Shown here piece by piece: positions 16,689 through 24,976 of a DNA stretch of 64,000 nt. The notes below the pieces were generated by a model that saw only the letters and a program-made list of their open reading frames with translations, did not search any database and was not told where the DNA came from. Within the stretch, counting starts at the first letter, position 1. Each line of letters opens with the position of its first letter. Source of the DNA: Gammaproteobacteria bacterium (GTDB lineage Bacteria; Gemmatimonadota; Gemmatimonadetes; Longimicrobiales; Gaopeijiaceae); the NCBI GenBank assembly GCA_028821195.1, contig JAPPHB010000015.1, positions 1 through 64,000 of the forward strand, written 5' to 3'. The position numbers were made by a program, and so were the translations under genes.

Positions 16689-18008
16689 ATGACGGTCCCC
16701 GCTCTCCCGCTTGGGTTGCTGCGCGATCGCCTGGGCGAAGCCCGTAGCCGTACCCTCGAACTGGTGGCTCCGTTGAGCGACTCCGACGTGACGCGGCAGC
16801 ACAATCCGCTGATGTCGCCCATCGTCTGGGATCTGGGCCACATCGCGCACTTCGAGGAGGTGTGGCTGCTCGAGAATATCGACGGCGCGGGCTCCGGGGC
16901 CGAGGGATTGCGCGGCATCTACGACGCGTTCCGCCATCCCCGCGCCACGCGCGACCGGCTGCCGCTCCCGGACCGGGCCACCTGCCTCGCCTACCTGGCC
17001 GACGTGCGCCGCGCGGTGCTTCGAAGGATGGAAAGGATCGACTCGCACGCCGATACCCCGCTTCTCCGCGGGGCCTACGTCTTCAACATGGTGCTTCAAC
17101 ACGAGTACCAGCACAACGAGACCATCCTGCAGACGCTGCAGTTGATGGAAGGGGAGCCGTATGCGGGACTGGGAGGGAATCGGTGTGGGATGGAGCAGGG
17201 GAATGAGCCGCGGACCGGCGACATGGTCCACTTTTCCGGCGGTGATGTCTTCGTCGGCACCGACGACCGGTCGCAGGCCTACGACAACGAGCGCCCGCGC
17301 ACCCGCCTTCGCGTGGAACCCTTCCGCATCGACCGCCATCCCGTCGACAACGCCGCCTTCATGGACTTCATCGCGGCGGGCGGCTACCGGACCAACGCGC
17401 ACTGGAGCAAGGCCGGGCTTGCGTGGCGCGCCCGGGAGCGTGCGGAAGCCCCTCTCTTCTGGTTCCGGCGGGACGGCGTGTGGTGGACCCGCGCGATGGG
17501 CAGCGAAGTGCCCGTCGACCCCGCGCTCCCGGTCTGCCATGTCTCCTGGTACGAGGCCGACGCGTTCGCGCGCAGGGCCGGGAAGCGCCTGCCCACCGAA
17601 GCCGAGTGGGAGGTTGCCGCGAGCTGGGATCCGGTCCGCGAGCGCGCCGTGCTCTACCCCTGGGGCGACGAACCCGCCACGCCAACGCACGCCAACCTGG
17701 ACGCCGTCCGCTCCGGACCGGCCCGGCCGGGGAGCCATCCCGGCAACATCTCGCCGCTCGGCTGCTACGGAATGATCGGCGACGTATGGGAATGGACGGC
17801 GTCCCGCTTCCTTCCCTATCCGGGATTCCAGGCCTTCCCGTACCGGGAATACTCGGAGGTCTTCTTCGGGGAGGAATACCGGGTGCTGCGCGGAGGATCC
17901 TGGGCCACCCGCCCGGGCGCCATCCGGAACACCTTCCGCAACTGGGACTTTCCCCAGCGCCGGCAGATCTTCTCGGGGTTCAGGTGCGCGAGCGACGCGA
18001 AGAGCTAG
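16689..18008 (+). CDS. egtB: Ergothioneine biosynthesis protein EgtB (sulfoxide synthase)
   Basis: EgtB joins hercynine (trimethylhistidine) to a thiol donor (cysteine or gamma-glutamylcysteine), forming a C-S bond and sulfoxide with non-heme iron and O2. The 439-residue protein has an N-terminal DinB-like domain with the iron ligands His51 (DLGHIAH), His138 and His142 (QHEYQHNE). A C-terminal FGE-sulfatase-like domain follows, with VSWYEADAFARRAGKRLPTEAEWE and GDVWEWTAS...LRGGSWAT. The length and domain order are normal. The ATG at 16689 begins just before the conserved N-terminal helix. The egtD frame overlaps its last 25 bp, so the pair forms an operon that makes the thiol antioxidant ergothioneine. 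Confidence 0.93.
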   Translation: MTVPALPLGLLRDRLGEARSRTLELVAPLSDSDVTRQHNPLMSPIVWDLGHIAHFEEVWLLENIDGAGSGAEGLRGIYDAFRHPRATRDRLPLPDRATCLAYLADVRRAVLRRMERIDSHADTPLLRGAYVFNMVLQHEYQHNETILQTLQLMEGEPYAGLGGNRCGMEQGNEPRTGDMVHFSGGDVFVGTDDRSQAYDNERPRTRLRVEPFRIDRHPVDNAAFMDFIAAGGYRTNAHWSKAGLAWRARERAEAPLFWFRRDGVWWTRAMGSEVPVDPALPVCHVSWYEADAFARRAGKRLPTEAEWEVAASWDPVRERAVLYPWGDEPATPTHANLDAVRSGPARPGSHPGNISPLGCYGMIGDVWEWTASRFLPYPGFQAFPYREYSEVFFGEEYRVLRGGSWATRPGAIRNTFRNWDFPQRRQIFSGFRCASDAKS

Positions 18009-18949
18009 ACGAGCTGGCGCGCGGTCTGGCGCGCACGCCGAAGACCGTCTCGTCGCGCTACATCTACGACGAGCGCGGATCGGAACTCTTCGAGGCCATC
18101 ACCCGGCTTCCCGAGTACTACCTCACCCGCGCCGAGCGCGGGCTGTTGACGCGCATCGCGCGCGGGCTGATCGGGGAGGTGCAGCCGCGTGCGCTGGTCG
18201 AGTTCGGAGCCGGGAGCGCGCGCAAGACCCGGATCCTGCTCAGCGCGATGACAGAGGGGGGAAGGGCCGCCGTCTACGTTCCGGTCGATGTCAGCGAGGA
18301 TTTCATGTTCGACACGGCGCGGCGGCTCCGGGACGAATACCCATCGCTGAAGGTGCGTCCCGAGGTCGCCGACATGACGCGTGGCCTCCGGCCTGCGGCT
18401 CGGCCGCCGGCGCCCTGCATCTACGCGCTTCTGGGAAGCACGATCGGCAACTTCACCCATGAGGAGGCGGTGCGCATGGTCGCCGGGTTGAGTTCGGGGA
18501 TGCGCGACGGGGACGTGTTCCTGCTGGGCGCGGATCTCCGCCCGGGGCCGGGCAAGTCGCTCGAGTCACTCGAGGCGGCGTACAACGATGCCGCGGGAGT
18601 GACCGTGGAGTTCAACCGCAATCTGCTGCGGGTGCTGAACGCCCGTTTCGGCACCGATTTCGACCCCTCGCGCTTTCGCCACCGCGCCTGGTATGATGCC
18701 GCCAATACGCGCATCGAGATGCACTTGGAGGCCCTGTCGGCGCATGCGGTGGCCTTGCCCGGCGGTCCGGTGATATCCTTTCGGGAAGGTGAGACGCTGC
18801 GCACCGAGATCAGCTGCAAGTACAACCGGGCGGCGGTCAGCTCGCTGCTGGAGCAGGCGGGTCTCGAGATGGTGCGCTGGTGGACGGACGAAGGGTGTCG
18901 ATTCGCGCTGGCGCTGGGCGCCGTGACCTCGGGAGGAGGCTCTCCGTGA
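17984..18949 (+). CDS. egtD: Histidine N-alpha-methyltransferase EgtD
   Basis: EgtD uses three S-adenosylmethionine to convert histidine into hercynine, the first step of ergothioneine synthesis. The 321 residues match the usual family length. Conserved segments include KTVSSRYIYDERGSELFEAI, RLPEYYLTRAE, VEFGAGSARKTRILL (SAM site), YVPVDVSEDF, LLGSTIGNF, and MHLEA near the C-terminus. The GTG at 17984 lies inside the end of egtB and gives the family-typical N-terminus; no better start exists downstream. Its stop overlaps the GTG of the following amidase gene by four bases, after a GGAGGAGG ribosome site, so the three genes are probably translated from one message. Confidence 0.93.
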   Translation: MRERREELDELARGLARTPKTVSSRYIYDERGSELFEAITRLPEYYLTRAERGLLTRIARGLIGEVQPRALVEFGAGSARKTRILLSAMTEGGRAAVYVPVDVSEDFMFDTARRLRDEYPSLKVRPEVADMTRGLRPAARPPAPCIYALLGSTIGNFTHEEAVRMVAGLSSGMRDGDVFLLGADLRPGPGKSLESLEAAYNDAAGVTVEFNRNLLRVLNARFGTDFDPSRFRHRAWYDAANTRIEMHLEALSAHAVALPGGPVISFREGETLRTEISCKYNRAAVSSLLEQAGLEMVRWWTDEGCRFALALGAVTSGGGSP

Positions 18950-19911
18950 AGAAGATCGGGTTGGTGGGTGTCGGGATGTTCGCGTTGGTCATGTTGACGA
19001 GAATGTTCTTCGGGGGCGAGGCCTCAGCTGCGGGAGCGGCTTCGGTGGACCGGGTCGAGCCGACCCACGAGGTCACCGCGCCAACCCCGGAGACGGAGGC
19101 TGCGGCCCCGGCCGGCGCGGCTCCGAACGGGCCGGCGGCCAGCGGTGCATCCGCGGCCATCCCGCCGCGCCCCGTGGCCGCGACCACCCCGACCATCCAG
19201 GAAGCCCAGGAGGCCCTGCCCCAGGAAGCTCCCCGCCGCTGGCGCCGCTGGCGGAACTACAACCGCTATCCCGGACCCATTCCCACCCCGGAGGAGTGGC
19301 GCGCCCCCGACGGCCCGGTGCGGATCGCTCTGCAGGTGGGTCACTGGCGAACCGAGGAGGCCCCCCGCGAGCTGTCGGGGCTGCGGCGCAACGGGGCCAA
19401 CTGGAACGGGCTGGCCGAGTGGGAGGTCAACCTCGAGATCGCACGCCACACCGGCGCCATGCTGGAGGAACTTGGCTACGTGGTCGACATCCTGCCCGCC
19501 GTGGTGCCGCCCGACTACCGCGCCCACCTCTTCATCGCCATCCATGCCGACGCGAGCAACGACCCCGGCACGACGGGCTACCGGGTAGCGGCCCCAGGCC
19601 GCGACGCCACCGGCCGCGCCTCCGGCTTCGTCGACCTGCTCAACCGGAAATACGGCGAGGTGACCGGCATCAGGCGCCTCCCCACCGTGACCCGGCGCAT
19701 GCGCAACTACTACGCCTTCAACTTCCGCCGCTACGAACACGCCCTGCATCCCATGACCATCGCGGTGATCATCGAAACCGGCTTCCTCACCAACGCCGGT
19801 GACCGAGAAGTCATCGTGTCGCAGCCCGACCTGGTCGCACGCGGGATCGTCGAGGGCATCATCGCGTTCCCCATCACGCCGCCCCCCGGACGGGCCAGCA
19901 CTTCGCCGTAG
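18946..19911 (+). CDS. N-acetylmuramoyl-L-alanine amidase (Amidase_3)
   Basis: The 321-residue protein is a zinc-dependent cell-wall amidase that cuts the bond between muramic acid and the stem peptide. A short N-terminal hydrophobic segment acts as signal or anchor, followed by an Ala/Pro-rich linker to about residue 100. The catalytic domain shows ALQVGHWRTEE (first zinc His), WEVNLEIARHTG (Glu), FIAIHADASN (His) and IAVIIETGFLTN with the catalytic Glu. GTG at 18946 has an excellent ribosome site, GGAGGAGG. It sits in the egtBD operon by a GTGA overlap, though no functional link to ergothioneine is known. Confidence 0.9.
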   Translation: MKKIGLVGVGMFALVMLTRMFFGGEASAAGAASVDRVEPTHEVTAPTPETEAAAPAGAAPNGPAASGASAAIPPRPVAATTPTIQEAQEALPQEAPRRWRRWRNYNRYPGPIPTPEEWRAPDGPVRIALQVGHWRTEEAPRELSGLRRNGANWNGLAEWEVNLEIARHTGAMLEELGYVVDILPAVVPPDYRAHLFIAIHADASNDPGTTGYRVAAPGRDATGRASGFVDLLNRKYGEVTGIRRLPTVTRRMRNYYAFNFRRYEHALHPMTIAVIIETGFLTNAGDREVIVSQPDLVARGIVEGIIAFPITPPPGRASTSP

Positions 19912-19942
19912 CCCACCCTGCCAATCCAGCGCCGAGACATCA

Positions 19943-20644
19943 ATGGAACTCAACAATGCCGTCGCGCTGATCACCGGCGGGTCCGAGGGGATCGGCCGCG
20001 CCATCGCCGAGGCGCTGATCGCGGAGGGCGCGAGCGTGACCATTACCGGTCGCCGGAAGGACTTCCTGCAGCTGACCGCCGAGGAAACCGGGGCGGACTG
20101 GATCGCAGGCGACGTGAGCGTCGAGGCGGACGCCGTGCACACCGTGAGCGAGGTGATCAGGAAGCACGGCCGCCTCGACATCCTCGTCAACAACGCCGGC
20201 TTCGGCCTCTTCAAACCGCTGGTGGACATGACTCTCGAGGAGCTCGAGAGGGTCTACCGCACCAACGTCTTCGGGGCTTTCCTGATGGCGCGCGAGGCCG
20301 CCCGTCACTTCATTGATCGGGGAAGCGGCGAGCTGATCAACATCGCTTCGACTTCGGGGCTCCGGGGGAGCGGCGGACGCACCGCCTACGCCTCCTCCAA
20401 GTTCGCGCTGCGCGGCATGACCGAATGCTGGCGCGATGAACTCCGCCGCCACGACATCCGGGTCACGCTCGTCAATCCGAGCGAGGTCATGACCAACTTC
20501 GCCGCCAAGGCGGGCGTCGAGCGCGCGCGCTCCGACAAGAAGCTCACGCCCAGGGAGATCGCCAGCGCGGTGGTGGGCGCGCTCAAGGTGGATTCCCGCG
20601 GCTTCGTGCCCGAACTGGCGGTGTTCGCGACGAATCCGTTCTGA
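19943..20644 (+). CDS. Short-chain dehydrogenase/reductase
   Basis: The 233-residue protein is a classical SDR: the NAD(P)-binding motif is ITGGSEGIGRAIAEAL, the structural NNAG is in ILVNNAGFGLF, and the catalytic set is Ser in NIASTSGL with Tyr and Lys in AYASSKFA. The arginine after beta-strand 2 (ITGRRKD) suggests preference for NADPH. The substrate cannot be deduced. The ATG at 19943 begins immediately before the Rossmann fold. It follows the amidase by 31 bp and precedes the DUF3667 gene by 5 bp on the same strand, so it may belong to the same transcription unit. Confidence 0.88.
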   Translation: MELNNAVALITGGSEGIGRAIAEALIAEGASVTITGRRKDFLQLTAEETGADWIAGDVSVEADAVHTVSEVIRKHGRLDILVNNAGFGLFKPLVDMTLEELERVYRTNVFGAFLMAREAARHFIDRGSGELINIASTSGLRGSGGRTAYASSKFALRGMTECWRDELRRHDIRVTLVNPSEVMTNFAAKAGVERARSDKKLTPREIASAVVGALKVDSRGFVPELAVFATNPF

Positions 20645-20649
20645 GCGTC

Positions 20650-21771
20650 TTGACGGGAATCTGCCCCAACTGCGGGTCCGGCCGCCCGGACCGCTTCTGC
20701 AGCCGCTGCGGCCAGAACGACCGCGACTACATGCGCGGCCTCTGGTCGGTGGTGTTCGAGTTCTTCCGCGAGATGTTCGAGCTGGACTCGAGGGTCTTCC
20801 GCACCCTGAAGTCCCTGCTCTTCAGGCCCGGACACCTGTCGAGCGAGTTCTCGCGCAACCGCCGCGCCGCCTACATGTCGCCGGTCCGGCTCTACCTCTT
20901 CATCAGCTTCCTGTTCTTCCTGGTGCTGTCGATTTCAGCGGGGGGATGGCTGCGGAATCTGGATCTCTCGGATGCGGATGTGCAGATGGGCGGTAGCGAC
21001 GACGCCGCGGCAGCGGACAGCGCCCTCGCGGTGGCTGACAGCGTGCTGGCGGAGGTGGACAGCGCGCTCGCCGATCGCGGGCTGCCGGCCGGGCTCGGGC
21101 TGGGTGCGCTTGTGGACAGCGTGCTTGCGGATAGCACGCTGATGGCGGACACACCAGCGGATAGTGCGGTCGGCCAGGCGATCGATCCCGTCCAACTCGA
21201 AGCACTCAAGGCCCGCCTGCTCCCCGAGCACGCGCGCAAAGTCGATGACATCATGGGCCGGCCCGGCAATCCGGCGGCGAAGCAGGTGGTCCGCGGCCTC
21301 GCCGGATCGGTGGATCCCGACGAGAGCGCCAGTGGCGTGCCCGGATGGCTCATCCGGTACGGGCGGGGCCTCCTGATCGACCTCTTTCACGATCCCCGGG
21401 CGTTCCTGCAGGAGGCCATCGGGAACCTGCCCATCGCGATGTTCTTCCTGCTCCCGGTGTTCGCCATGATCCTGGCGGCCTGCTACCTGCGCAGGAAGAG
21501 GTTCTTCGTCGAGCACCTGGTGTTCGGCATGCACATCCACACTTTCGTGTTCCTGGTGCTGGCCGCGGCGCTGCTCGTGCCGAGCGAGGGGGCCGGCAAC
21601 TGGGTGCAGCTGTTCCTCGTCGTCGTTTCCCCGCTCTATGTCCTCATCGCCATGCGCAGGTTCTACGGCGAGGGATGGGGCCGGACGCTGGTCAAGGGGT
21701 TCGTGGTGTGGAACCTGTACTCGTTCGTGCTCTTCCCGGGCCTCGCGCTGGCGCTCTTCATCAGAACCTGA
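20650..21771 (+). CDS. DUF3667 family membrane protein with zinc ribbon
   Basis: The 373-residue protein opens with a zinc ribbon, CPNCGSGRPDRFCSRCGQ, typical of DUF3667 proteins. Membrane segments follow at about residues 75-95 (LYLFISFLFFLVLSI) and in the last third, where four or so hydrophobic stretches end the protein. Between them lies an Ala/Asp/Ser-rich region (about 110-180) with repeated DSALA/DSVLA words. The function of the family is unknown. Translation appears to start at a TTG (20650), because the zinc ribbon begins only four residues later. No good ribosome site is visible, so coupling to the SDR gene 5 bp upstream is likely. Confidence 0.8.
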   Translation: MTGICPNCGSGRPDRFCSRCGQNDRDYMRGLWSVVFEFFREMFELDSRVFRTLKSLLFRPGHLSSEFSRNRRAAYMSPVRLYLFISFLFFLVLSISAGGWLRNLDLSDADVQMGGSDDAAAADSALAVADSVLAEVDSALADRGLPAGLGLGALVDSVLADSTLMADTPADSAVGQAIDPVQLEALKARLLPEHARKVDDIMGRPGNPAAKQVVRGLAGSVDPDESASGVPGWLIRYGRGLLIDLFHDPRAFLQEAIGNLPIAMFFLLPVFAMILAACYLRRKRFFVEHLVFGMHIHTFVFLVLAAALLVPSEGAGNWVQLFLVVVSPLYVLIAMRRFYGEGWGRTLVKGFVVWNLYSFVLFPGLALALFIRT

Positions 21772-21796
21772 CGTCGCGCCTCCCGCGATAGGATCA

Positions 21797-23830
21797 TCAC
21801 CGCACCCGCCCGAAGCGCACGTCGCGCGTCCTCCCGTTCGACAGGTAGAACCCGATCACCTGGCCGTTGCGGTCGCGCTCGAAGCGGAAGGTGAAGCCGC
21901 CGCCGGAGAACGTGTCCGGCTGGCCCGGCTCGAGCGTCGCGTCGTCCAGCCGGCGCTGCTTCATGACCAGTTCGCCATCCGCCAGAACAATCTCGAAGAA
22001 CGTCTCGATCTCCTCGCTGAAGTAGCGGCCCTCGAAGTCGGCCAGCGCCTCGGGATCGTCTGCCTCCTCCGCGCCGGGCACGCGTGTCCCCGGATGCAGG
22101 CCGTTCTGGTCCAGGGTCATGCGGCTCACCGTGCCGTCTTCGCCGCGGTGGAAGATGATCGTCGCTTCGACACGGCTGATGGCGAACGTGGAGTCGGAGG
22201 TCGGCACCATCGCGAGACGGGGCTGGCCGGTGGGTTCCGCGTAGAAGGTGTCGTCTTCGCGGGTGAAGGTGAGAATGAAGGCGGGCGTCTCGTCGAGCGC
22301 GTAGCGGCCGGCGAAGTCGTCGAAATCCTCGGGGTCGTAGTCGGCTGGATCGAAGGTGCCCTCATCCGCGTCCTCTGCCACGGCATCCTCCGGCTTCATC
22401 GCGTCCGCGAAGAACGCTTCGGCCAGCTCGTACGCGACCGCGCTGTTGAAGCCCGCATGGTTGCTCTGGGTGGTGATGCCGGCGTTGATCTCCGGGTAGT
22501 AGGCCAGCATCGAGCGGTGCGCCACGTCCGCGCCTCCGTGCGACACTCGCCTGAGGCCGCGCTGCTCGTCGACGGAGAGACCGTAGCCGTAGCCGGTCTC
22601 TTCGCCGTCGGAGAGGACGTAGGACGTCATCATCTCCTCGAAGATCTCCGCGCTGCCGATCCGCGGATTTGCGTAGTTCTCCACCCAGGTCTGCAGGTCG
22701 TCCAGCGTGGAGTACATGCCGCCGGCTCCGGCCGCGCCACCCAGGTCGCCGATCTGCAGGAAGCCGTCGGGCCCGGGCGTGTAGCCCTCCGACATCTCCG
22801 GGACGATGTGGATGGGTGAGGGACGGACCAGCGTGCGGGTCATCCCCAATGGCTCGAAGACGTTCTCGCGCATGAAGGTGGGGAAGTCCTGGCCCGAGGT
22901 GCGCTCGACGATGACCGCGGCCAGTCCGAAGGCGGTGTTGTTGTAGTTCCACTCGGCGCCGGGCTCGTTCTGGAGCGCGGGCTGGCGCTGGACGATGTCG
23001 ATGATCTCGGAACGGTCGATCCAGTCGCCGCGGTCGAGGCGCCGCCCGGTCATGCGGGTCAGGTTCAGGAACTCGCGCAGCCCGGAGGTATGCGTGATGA
23101 GATGGCGCACGGTGACGGTGTGCTCGAACTCGGGCAGCTCCGGGATGTGCTTGCGGATATCGTCGTCCAGCGAGATCAGCCGCTCGGCCTGCAGCATGAT
23201 GGCGAAGGCGGTGAACTGCTTGGAGGTCGAGCCGATGTTGGTGCGCGTGTTGGTGGCGAACGGGATGCCGTAGCCGAGGTTGGCCATGCCGTAGGCCCTG
23301 GAGAAGAGCGTCTCGCCGTCGCGCCAGACCTGAACGGCCGCGCCCGGCGAGTCCTCGCCGCCGTAGCGGGACATGAGCTGGTCGGTGAGCTTCTCCGGGT
23401 CGGTCTCGAGCGGCTCGAGGCGGAGCAGGGTGATGGTGTAGTCGCCGGACTCGCCTTCCGCAGGGGTCAGCTCGACCGTGTACGCGCCGGCTTCGGGCGG
23501 GCGCACCGCGAAGCGCTCCGCGCCGCGGCCCGGCCCGGAAGAGTTGCCCCAGGGTGTCTCTCCGTCGGATCCGAGCACCCGCACGTCGATGTCCGCGGAA
23601 ACCTGATCGACCTCGCCGAGCACGAAGTAGTCTTCCCCGGCCTCGAAGGTGTAGCGCGCGGTGTCGCCCTCGGAGAGGGAGCCGGACAGCGTGCGGCCCA
23701 CGGAGAGGGGAGTCTGGGCGGAGACGTCGCGGGGAAGCAGCGCCCCCGACGCCGTAGTCGCGAGCAGGGTGAGCGCGGCGAGCCGGAGGAAGCGGGAGGG
23801 GGTCAGGATCGTTTCGGGCTGTTCACGCAT
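21797..23830 (-). CDS. Secreted serine hydrolase (class C beta-lactamase/D-Ala-D-Ala carboxypeptidase type)
   Basis: The 677-residue protein has a signal peptide (ends near RDVSAQT), then a bacterial pre-peptidase-like beta domain (about 40-140), then a serine beta-lactamase-like domain. The nucleophile motif is SxxK in GSTSKQF (Ser201, Lys204), and the YxN-type motif is WNYNNTAFGL. The C-terminal region (about 500-677) is an acidic beta-rich domain often attached to such enzymes. Family members include peptidases and esterases, so activity on beta-lactams should not be assumed. The ATG at 23830 directly begins the signal peptide. The gene converges on the DUF3667 gene, with 25 bp between stops. 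Confidence 0.87.
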   Translation of the reverse strand: MREQPETILTPSRFLRLAALTLLATTASGALLPRDVSAQTPLSVGRTLSGSLSEGDTARYTFEAGEDYFVLGEVDQVSADIDVRVLGSDGETPWGNSSGPGRGAERFAVRPPEAGAYTVELTPAEGESGDYTITLLRLEPLETDPEKLTDQLMSRYGGEDSPGAAVQVWRDGETLFSRAYGMANLGYGIPFATNTRTNIGSTSKQFTAFAIMLQAERLISLDDDIRKHIPELPEFEHTVTVRHLITHTSGLREFLNLTRMTGRRLDRGDWIDRSEIIDIVQRQPALQNEPGAEWNYNNTAFGLAAVIVERTSGQDFPTFMRENVFEPLGMTRTLVRPSPIHIVPEMSEGYTPGPDGFLQIGDLGGAAGAGGMYSTLDDLQTWVENYANPRIGSAEIFEEMMTSYVLSDGEETGYGYGLSVDEQRGLRRVSHGGADVAHRSMLAYYPEINAGITTQSNHAGFNSAVAYELAEAFFADAMKPEDAVAEDADEGTFDPADYDPEDFDDFAGRYALDETPAFILTFTREDDTFYAEPTGQPRLAMVPTSDSTFAISRVEATIIFHRGEDGTVSRMTLDQNGLHPGTRVPGAEEADDPEALADFEGRYFSEEIETFFEIVLADGELVMKQRRLDDATLEPGQPDTFSGGGFTFRFERDRNGQVIGFYLSNGRTRDVRFGRVR

Positions 23831-23904
23831 GGATTCTTCTCGTGAATGGGTCTGGATCTGGCTCGGGGCCTGTTTGAATCTCTCTTGATCGATGGCATCT
23901 GAGA

Positions 23905-23934
23905 TACCATTATTTCTACCATGGAAACTACCAT
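23905..23934 (+). promoter_or_regulatory. Three TACCAT repeats over the vapB start
   Basis: TACCAT occurs at 23905, 23917 and 23929, exactly 12 bp apart, with the middle copy covering the ATG of the antitoxin gene. No Shine-Dalgarno site is visible. Antitoxins of the AbrB/MazE fold usually bind their own promoter, so these repeats are a candidate autoregulatory site (inference). Confidence 0.4.
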
Positions 23935-24187
23935 CGACAAGGCGGGCCGCCTGGTTGTGCCCAAGGCGGTTCGCGAGGCAAGCCGGTTATACCCCGGAAC
24001 CCGCGTACGATTCCGGGTCCAGGACGGCCGGGTGGAGATCGAGCCGGTACCCCTGGACGTATCGCTTGAACGGCGTGGCGCCGCCATGGTCGCGGTGCCG
24101 CGGGAGGGACGACCGGTGTTGACGGCTGCGGAGGTTGACGAGACGACCGCCAACCTCCGCTCCGGCTCCTCGTCGGCGAGCGAGTGA
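23921..24187 (+). CDS. AbrB/MazE-type antitoxin (VapB-like)
   Basis: The 88-residue protein opens with a swapped-hairpin DNA-binding domain: METTIDKAGRLVVPKAVREA, then GTRVRFRVQDGRVEIEPV. This is the AbrB/MazE/VapB fold. The C-terminal half is the expected toxin-binding tail (AAMVAVPREGRPVLTAAEVD). Its stop overlaps the GTG of the PIN-domain gene by four bases, the usual antitoxin-first layout with coupled translation. The antitoxin should neutralise the toxin and repress the operon. No ribosome site is clear, so initiation may be leaderless or weak. Confidence 0.88.
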   Translation: METTIDKAGRLVVPKAVREASRLYPGTRVRFRVQDGRVEIEPVPLDVSLERRGAAMVAVPREGRPVLTAAEVDETTANLRSGSSSASE

Positions 24188-24630
24188 CGGCCCGCCGGGT
24201 GCTCCGATACCTCTGCGATACCAGCGCCCTTGTCGCGACGGTCTGCTCCTGGCACGAACACCATGCGCGAACACTTGCGGAGCTCGAGCGTCGCGAGCGC
24301 GCCGGTGAAGAGCTTGTCCTTGCCGCTCATTCCCTGGCGGAGGCCTACGCCGTCCTCACCAGGCTCTCCGGGCCGAATCGCCTGCGATCCGACGACGCGC
24401 TCGCGCTACTGGAGGCGAACTGGCGTGAGACGCGAGTCGTACATCTGACGGCAGCCGAAACATGGCGTGCGCTACGTCGGGCTCAGCGGCGGGGAGTGAT
24501 CGGCGGACAGACGTACGACATGCTCATCGCGACATGCGCGCTGAAGGCCGGTGCCGCGACCATCATCACCTGGAACGTGCGCCACTTCGCCGCGGCAGCA
24601 CCCGAGATCGGCGTGGAGACGCCAGCCTGA
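24184..24630 (+). CDS. PIN-domain toxin (VapC-like ribonuclease)
   Basis: The 148-residue protein carries the PIN-domain acidic residues: Asp in YLCDTSALV, Glu in HSLAEAYAVLTRL, and Asp in GGQTYDMLIATCA, followed by IITWNVRHF. VapC toxins are Mg-dependent RNases that cut tRNA or rRNA when released from the antitoxin. The GTG start overlaps the antitoxin stop (GTGA). The target RNA is unknown. The frame is intact, so the pair may be functional. It converges on the selenoprotein gene with 13 bp between the two stops. Confidence 0.88.
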   Translation: MTARRVLRYLCDTSALVATVCSWHEHHARTLAELERRERAGEELVLAAHSLAEAYAVLTRLSGPNRLRSDDALALLEANWRETRVVHLTAAETWRALRRAQRRGVIGGQTYDMLIATCALKAGAATIITWNVRHFAAAAPEIGVETPA

Positions 24631-24643
24631 CGGTTCGGCGTCG

Positions 24644-24868
24644 TCACGCCTTCGCGATCGCCGACACCACCTCCTCGTGGGTTGGATGGCGGCCGCTGGC
24701 GGCCTTGGAGTACACGAGTCGACCGTCGGCGACGACCTCGAAGCGCCCGCCGCCCGACGGGATCATCTCGATATCGACGCCGTGGAATCGCTTCCTGAGC
24801 GTGGCCGCCAAACTGGCGGCTTTGGGCTCGTAGTTTCAGGCGGTGCAATATTCTATGGATACGCGCAT
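24644..24868 (-). CDS. SelW-like (Rdx family) selenoprotein with in-frame UGA
   Basis: Read through one in-frame TGA (24836-24838), this gene encodes 74 residues of the SelW/SelT/SelH (Rdx) family of thioredoxin-like redox proteins. The protein begins MRVSIEYCTAU, so the UGA stands exactly at the second position of the family's CxxC/CxxU redox motif (Cys8, Sec11). Downstream residues fit the family: NYEPKAASLAATL, IEMIPSGGGRFEV, DGRLVYSK. The ATG at 24868 is preceded by AGGGAGG at a 7-nt spacing. A hairpin just after the UGA fits a bacterial SECIS. The natural stop is TGA at 24644-24646. Conventional ORF calling stops at the Sec codon. The alternative, a nonsense mutation in a Cys homologue, is less likely given the codon's position and the hairpin. 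Selenocysteine machinery is not in this window. Confidence 0.85.
24804..24820 (-). other. Candidate bacterial SECIS element
   Basis: On the mRNA strand the stem GCCGCCA / TGGCGGC pairs perfectly over 7 bp around the 3-nt loop GTT. It begins 15 nt after the in-frame UGA, placing the loop 22 nt from the codon. Published bacterial SECIS rules ask for a loop of 3-14 nt with G among its first two bases, 16-37 nt from the UGA; all are met. SelB binding at this hairpin would direct selenocysteine insertion. Confidence 0.75.
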
Positions 24869-24976
24869 TGGGCGCCTCCCTTGTTGTCCCGGTGAGCTGC
24901 AGGTCGCGACGAGCATTGTCTTCATCACGTATTCTATGTCGGTCGTGTTGTGCAGGTCGTCAAGGGGTTGGCAACG

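Noticed and set aside
24836..24838. UGA as a simple nonsense mutation in a pseudogene
   Set aside because: Considered seriously, but the UGA sits exactly at the CxxU position, the rest of the frame is intact, and a SECIS-like hairpin follows at the right distance.
24483..24848. 121-codon minus-strand frame covering the SelW region
   Set aside because: It is in another frame, overlaps both vapC and the selenoprotein gene, and reads as basic low-information sequence. The Sec-containing frame has family motifs and a ribosome site.
24935..24963. Sigma-70 promoter for the selenoprotein gene (TTGACG and a TATGTC-complement -10)
   Set aside because: The -35 is good but the -10 at 17-bp spacing matches poorly, and the better -10 has a 21-bp spacer, so I could not support it.
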